25,214 bases of DNA. It comes from Myxococcales bacterium (GTDB taxonomy: Bacteria > Myxococcota_A > Polyangia > Polyangiales > Houyiibacteriaceae). Under the pieces are notes generated by a model. That model had not been told where the DNA came from. It ran no database searches and saw only the letters and a list, made by a program, of their open reading frames with translations. This document shows positions 21,921 to 25,214 of this stretch, in pieces; the stretch's first letter is position 1; every line of letters begins with the position of its first letter. The stretch covers positions 1 through 25,214 of the forward strand of contig JAUXFZ010000001.1 of NCBI GenBank assembly GCA_030622585.1, written 5' to 3'. Position numbers and translations under genes: made by a program.

Positions 21921-24724
21921 TGACTTCCACCGGCCAGACGCACAACCCCCTCATTCATCGGGATCGCCGACTCGGACAGTCGGAGTCCGAATGGGTGCGC
22001 TCGTTCAGTTGCGAGGACATGACAGTCCTCATCGTATGTCGCGGTCCGATTCGGCGGGAGGCGCTCGATGTCTTTGCTGAGATGGGGATGACCGAGGTGG
22101 GGATTCTACTGTCTGAAAAGGACTCCATCGTGTATCCCCGCGCGCTGGCGCCGGAGCTTCGTCGATTGGATCCTTCCCGTGTTCACGCGGTCTCCGACTA
22201 TTCCGGTGCAAACAAAGAGGAGCGCACTGAGCGTATCGCGCAGATCATCGAGATCGCCAAAGACAACGGCTACGACTACATCTTCGCCGGCTACGGCTTC
22301 ATGGCGGAGGACGAAGAGTTCGTCCGTTCGATTGAGGAGTCCGGCCTTCGGTTCATCGGCCCCTGCTCGCACACGGTTCAGGCGGCTGGCTTCAAAGATG
22401 AGGCGAAGCGCACGGCGGAGCGGGTGAACGTCAGTGTCACGCCCGGCATCAACGACGCCACATCGCGCCTTCTTCTCAGGAAGCACGCGGACCGCAAGGC
22501 GTTGAGCAAGCTCGCCAAGAAGCACGGTCTCGACATCGCCGGTCTCAGCAACGATGACATCGAGCTCGAAGCGCTGGCCGATGCGCTGCTGGGGGCTTCC
22601 TACGATGCCGGCATCGACCTCTACACTGTGGACGAGCTTGCCGAACAAATTCAGATCGAAGTGGCCGCGATCCTCGAGAAAGGCGAAGGCAGCCGGATTC
22701 GCCTCAAGGCGATTGGCGGCGGTGGTGGCAAGGGGCAGCGAATCATCGACAGCGCTGACCAAGCGCCGGCGATGGTGCGCGAGATTCTAAGCGAGGTGAA
22801 GACGCTCGGGGTCGGCGACAACAAGAACATCCTCGTCGAGCTCAACATCGAGACGACGCGTCACAACGAAATCCAACTTCTCGGCAACGGCGAGTGGACA
22901 GTTTCCCTCGGCGGACGCGATTGCTCGCTCCAGATGCACGAGCAGAAGCTCCTCGAGGTCTCCATAACGCAAGAGACACTCGGCGCTGCCGTCGAGCGCG
23001 AGCGGGCGGCGGGCAACGAAACCGCCGCCGCCGCGCTCGAGCAAGACCTCACGATTCTCCGTCGGATGGAAGAAGAGGCCGAACGCTTCGGCGAGGCGGT
23101 CAAGCTCGATTCTGCCTCGACGTTCGAGTGCATCGTAGATGGACCGCGCCACTACTTCATGGAAGTCAACACGCGCATTCAAGTCGAGCACCGTGTGTCG
23201 GAACTTTGCTACGCACTGCGCTTCCGCAACCCTGATGACGCGAACGATTGGTTCGATGTACAGTCGCTCGTCGAGGCAATGGCCTTGCTCGCCAAGCACA
23301 AAGCCCGGCTTCCCCGGCCCGAGCGTGTTCGACGGGATGCCGCCGCGGTGGAAGCGCGCCTCAATGCAACGGACCAATCTTTGTCGCCACACGCTGGCGG
23401 GGAGATCATGTCGTGGTCGGATCCGATCGAAGGCGAGATCCGCGATGATCAGGGGATTTGCTTCAAGAATCCCGACACACATTTGTTCATGCGCTACAAG
23501 CTAGCCGGCGCGTACGACAGCAACATCGCCCTCCTCGTGACCACCGGGGACGACCGCCGTGAGAGCTACGAGCGCTTGCGCGAGGTTCTCAGGCGCACCG
23601 TCCTGCGCGGCCCCGATCTCCAGACGAACCTCCAGTTCCACTACGGGCTCGTACACTGGTTCTTGGCGAACGGCGTGGATGCGAAGCCGACGACGCGATT
23701 CGTCGTGCCGTACCTGACGCTGGTGGGAGAGCTTCTGCACGAAGCCAACGAGATCGACCCGGATTACGCGTACGATCGCCTCTGCCGTCAGTATTTGAAG
23801 GCTGCGTCGGGTGATGCTGATGCCGCGCGAGCGACCAGCGAAATTTCGGTGTTGAAGAGGACGCTCCTAGGCCGGCCGCTGGGTCGCCTCCTCCGGCAGC
23901 CACATCTGCTTTCCGCGTGGCTCAGCTCGCACAAGAGCCACTTCGAGGTCAACAACCGCCGCGTCACCTGGCTCCGCAACCCGCTCCTCGTGCTGGCCGA
24001 AACTTACGAGCTTCTCCACATGGATGCCGGAGTGAATCTTCCCGCCGCCCATCGCATTTGGGAGCAAGACCAGGCTGTCCTTCGTGACGGAGCGGCGTTC
24101 TATGCAGGGGTGCAGGAGCGCGTGGGTGACCTGTCTTGGCCGGAGGTCGACCGCCTTCTCAAGGCCGCGAAGCCCGCGAAAGGCTTCGGTGCCAAGCAAT
24201 GGAAGCTGGTGCGTGAGGCGCATCTAGGCTTCCAGCTCGGGATGGAGCTCTACAGCTTGCTTCCGCTGATCGCCGACAAGGTTGGCTTCTTCGACCTTCG
24301 GGTGAACGACGACCTGACGCTCACCATCCCAGAGCGACTCTTCGATCGCGATCATCAAGCGAAGATGAAGAAAGTGCTCGTACCGCCTCCCGTCAACAAG
24401 GCCGACGAGATCGTCGCCGTGAGCGGCGGCATGTACTATGCCCAGGAAGCGCCCGGCCTGCCGTGCTTCATCGAGGAGGGGCAACACTTCGAGGTCGGCG
24501 ACCCGCTCTACATCGTCGAAGTCATGAAGATGTTCAACAAGGTCTATGCGCCGTTTGCAGGAACCGTCGACAAGATACTCGTCGACACCGACGGCACCAT
24601 CGTCTCCAAGGGCCAGCCCCTCTTCAAGGTCACCCCCGACGAAAAGTTCGTCGAGGAAGACCCAATAGCGGCGAAGGCCCGAATAGAGTCGAACACCGAA
24701 CACTACCTCACCGCGGTGGCCTAG
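21920..24724 (+). CDS. Acyl-CoA carboxylase, biotin carboxylase-BCCP (alpha) subunit, atypical
   Basis: This 934-residue protein carboxylates its own biotin with ATP and bicarbonate and hands it to the preceding subunit. Biotin carboxylase part (about 33-590): ATP-grasp with Lys263 and GGGGGKG (266-272), RHNEIQ (314-319), GRDCSLQ (332-338), Glu403, EVNTRIQVEH (415-424) and Arg480. BCCP (about 825-905): EVMKM with biotinylated Lys870 and an AccB-like thumb (APGLPCFIEEG). Oddities: about 55 extra residues between PG (175-176) and the glycine loop, about 25 extra before Glu403, Leu308 where E. coli AccC has Lys238, and a roughly 200-residue helical region (about 595-800) that does not look like the beta-rich BT domain of propionyl-CoA carboxylase. 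It is translationally coupled to the CT gene and followed by a terminator. Confidence 0.9.
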   Translation: MTSTGQTHNPLIHRDRRLGQSESEWVRSFSCEDMTVLIVCRGPIRREALDVFAEMGMTEVGILLSEKDSIVYPRALAPELRRLDPSRVHAVSDYSGANKEERTERIAQIIEIAKDNGYDYIFAGYGFMAEDEEFVRSIEESGLRFIGPCSHTVQAAGFKDEAKRTAERVNVSVTPGINDATSRLLLRKHADRKALSKLAKKHGLDIAGLSNDDIELEALADALLGASYDAGIDLYTVDELAEQIQIEVAAILEKGEGSRIRLKAIGGGGGKGQRIIDSADQAPAMVREILSEVKTLGVGDNKNILVELNIETTRHNEIQLLGNGEWTVSLGGRDCSLQMHEQKLLEVSITQETLGAAVERERAAGNETAAAALEQDLTILRRMEEEAERFGEAVKLDSASTFECIVDGPRHYFMEVNTRIQVEHRVSELCYALRFRNPDDANDWFDVQSLVEAMALLAKHKARLPRPERVRRDAAAVEARLNATDQSLSPHAGGEIMSWSDPIEGEIRDDQGICFKNPDTHLFMRYKLAGAYDSNIALLVTTGDDRRESYERLREVLRRTVLRGPDLQTNLQFHYGLVHWFLANGVDAKPTTRFVVPYLTLVGELLHEANEIDPDYAYDRLCRQYLKAASGDADAARATSEISVLKRTLLGRPLGRLLRQPHLLSAWLSSHKSHFEVNNRRVTWLRNPLLVLAETYELLHMDAGVNLPAAHRIWEQDQAVLRDGAAFYAGVQERVGDLSWPEVDRLLKAAKPAKGFGAKQWKLVREAHLGFQLGMELYSLLPLIADKVGFFDLRVNDDLTLTIPERLFDRDHQAKMKKVLVPPPVNKADEIVAVSGGMYYAQEAPGLPCFIEEGQHFEVGDPLYIVEVMKMFNKVYAPFAGTVDKILVDTDGTIVSKGQPLFKVTPDEKFVEEDPIAAKARIESNTEHYLTAVA

Positions 24725-24728
24725 CTTC

Positions 24729-24775
24729 CGCACACTCGCCCAGCTGGCGAGCGACTAGTGTGCGAGAGATTTTTT
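24729..24775 (+). terminator. Intrinsic terminator of the carboxylase operon
   Basis: Outer arms CGCACACT (24729-24736) and AGTGTGCG (24757-24764) enclose an inner stem CTCGCC/GGCGAG (24735-24740 and 24746-24751). A T6 run (24770-24775) follows. It begins 4 nt after the stop of the biotin carboxylase gene. Confidence 0.65.
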
Positions 24776-24881
24776 CTTGTGGTCGAGCGCGCCCGCAGGA
24801 GCGTAGTGAGAGGCACTCATGTGCCTCGCAGCGGAGCGACGAGGACGTAAGCCGACCACAAGGAAAAAGATCCGCACACTA
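24756..24881. repeat. 126-bp inverted-repeat element (bidirectional terminator or MITE-like)
   Basis: The ends TAGTGTGCG (24756-24764) and CGCACACTA (24873-24881) are perfect complements. A second matched pair, CTTGTGGTCG (24776-24785) with CGACCACAAG (24853-24862), continues the arms, separated by T-rich and A-rich stretches that would act as T-runs on opposite strands. The centre has a GAGGCAC-TCAT-GTGCCTC hairpin (24810-24827) flanked by two similar CGCAG(C)GGAGCG-type segments. It carries no gene. It lies between the convergent carboxylase and GGDEF genes, and its right end contains the GGDEF stop codon. Confidence 0.65.
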
Positions 24882-25214
24882 CAAGCGGTCGTCTCGGCTG
24901 GTGGCTAGGATTACACGGTTGCGGCCGGCTGCTTTTGCGCGGAAGAGTGCGCGGTCGGCGGTGGTCATGAGGCGGGCTCTGAGATCGCACGGGGGCTGGC
25001 CGTTGAGGCGGCGCAAGCCCTTTAGGGTCGAGACGCCAATCGAGACCGTGATTGTAGGGAGCGTTCCCCCTGCTCGCATGGGGCCCGCGGTGCTCTGCGC
25101 GACGTGGCTTCGCAGATGGTCTGCGAGCGCGTGGGCGCTTTCTTTCGAGGCGTGCTTCTGGACGACGATGAACTCGTCGCCTCCGAAACGGAACACGTCA
25201 CCGACGCCGGCCGC
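24879..25214 (-). CDS. GGDEF-domain protein, probable diguanylate cyclase (N-terminus outside window)
   Basis: This is the C-terminal 111 residues of a GGDEF domain, open to the right window edge, so the start and any sensor region are missing. The active-site loop RFGGDEF is intact, as are the later SIGV strand and the ADRALFRAKAAGRNRV end, so synthesis of cyclic di-GMP from two GTP is expected. The inhibitory RxxD site normally six residues before GGDEF is absent (AGVG occupies it), so product inhibition through that site is unlikely. The stop TAG is the first three bases (complementary strand) of the 13-mer shared with the gyrB end. The apparent GTG at 25196 is an internal codon just before the motif, not the gene start. 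Confidence 0.9.
   Translation of the reverse strand, partial: AAGVGDVFRFGGDEFIVVQKHASKESAHALADHLRSHVAQSTAGPMRAGGTLPTITVSIGVSTLKGLRRLNGQPPCDLRARLMTTADRALFRAKAAGRNRVILATSRDDRL

Noticed and set aside
24784..24852. Possible small RNA or CRISPR-like repeats inside the intergenic element
   Set aside because: Only two loosely similar segments are present, with no regular spacing or promoter, so the inverted-repeat explanation is simpler.

Overview
The window is a gene-dense, high-GC stretch (clearly above 60% by eye) of a Gram-negative bacterial chromosome. Lipoprotein signal peptides, Tat translocase genes, a degenerate receiver/PATAN/TPR membrane protein, a PEGA-like protein, a sensor-less chemoreceptor, a BarA-like hybrid kinase and a diguanylate cyclase together suggest a Myxococcota/Deltaproteobacteria-type genome. 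That placement is inferred from gene content only. No rRNA, tRNA, CRISPR array, prophage or transposase gene was seen, and no stretch longer than about 160 bp lacks a gene.

Layout. 1-4005: a TPR protein (+), a methylmalonyl-CoA epimerase-like VOC protein (-), tryptophanyl-tRNA synthetase trpS (+) and a small lipoprotein (-). 4042-6717 (-): an 891-residue REC-PATAN-REC-PATAN-linker-TM-TPR protein that probably shares a transcript with the lipoprotein. 6794-10306 (+): an SCP2-type sterol-carrier protein, a methyl-accepting protein without a sensor domain, and tatB-tatC. 10330-12666: a PECR/DECR-like SDR (-), a single-domain response regulator (-), a lipoprotein (+) and a PEGA-like membrane protein (-). 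12764-14502 (+): a two-gene NodIJ-like ABC-2 exporter. 14597-17059 (+): gyrB. 17069-20063 (-): a hybrid histidine kinase and an inositol-monophosphatase family enzyme. 20217-24724 (+): a two-gene biotin-dependent acyl-CoA carboxylase (carboxyltransferase, then biotin carboxylase with BCCP). 24729-24881: a terminator and an inverted-repeat element. 24879-25214 (-): the C-terminal part of a GGDEF protein cut by the window edge.

The genes do not form one pathway. Acyl-CoA metabolism recurs: the carboxylase, the epimerase-like VOC protein, the enoyl-CoA-reductase-like SDR and the SCP2 protein. A propionyl-CoA to methylmalonyl-CoA link is possible but unproven. Signalling genes are the second theme. 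Convergent gene pairs are packed very tightly (gaps of 1-23 nt, or overlap), and several genes appear to start at or within a few bases of a predicted transcription start.

The points most worth following are the unusual carboxylase subunit (insertions in the ATP-grasp domain, a long helical central domain and an AccB-like thumb), the REC/PATAN/TPR transmembrane protein with its lipoprotein partner, the candidate leaderless starts, and a 13-bp sequence that begins at the stop codon of both gyrB and the GGDEF gene and forms one end of the 126-bp inverted repeat.
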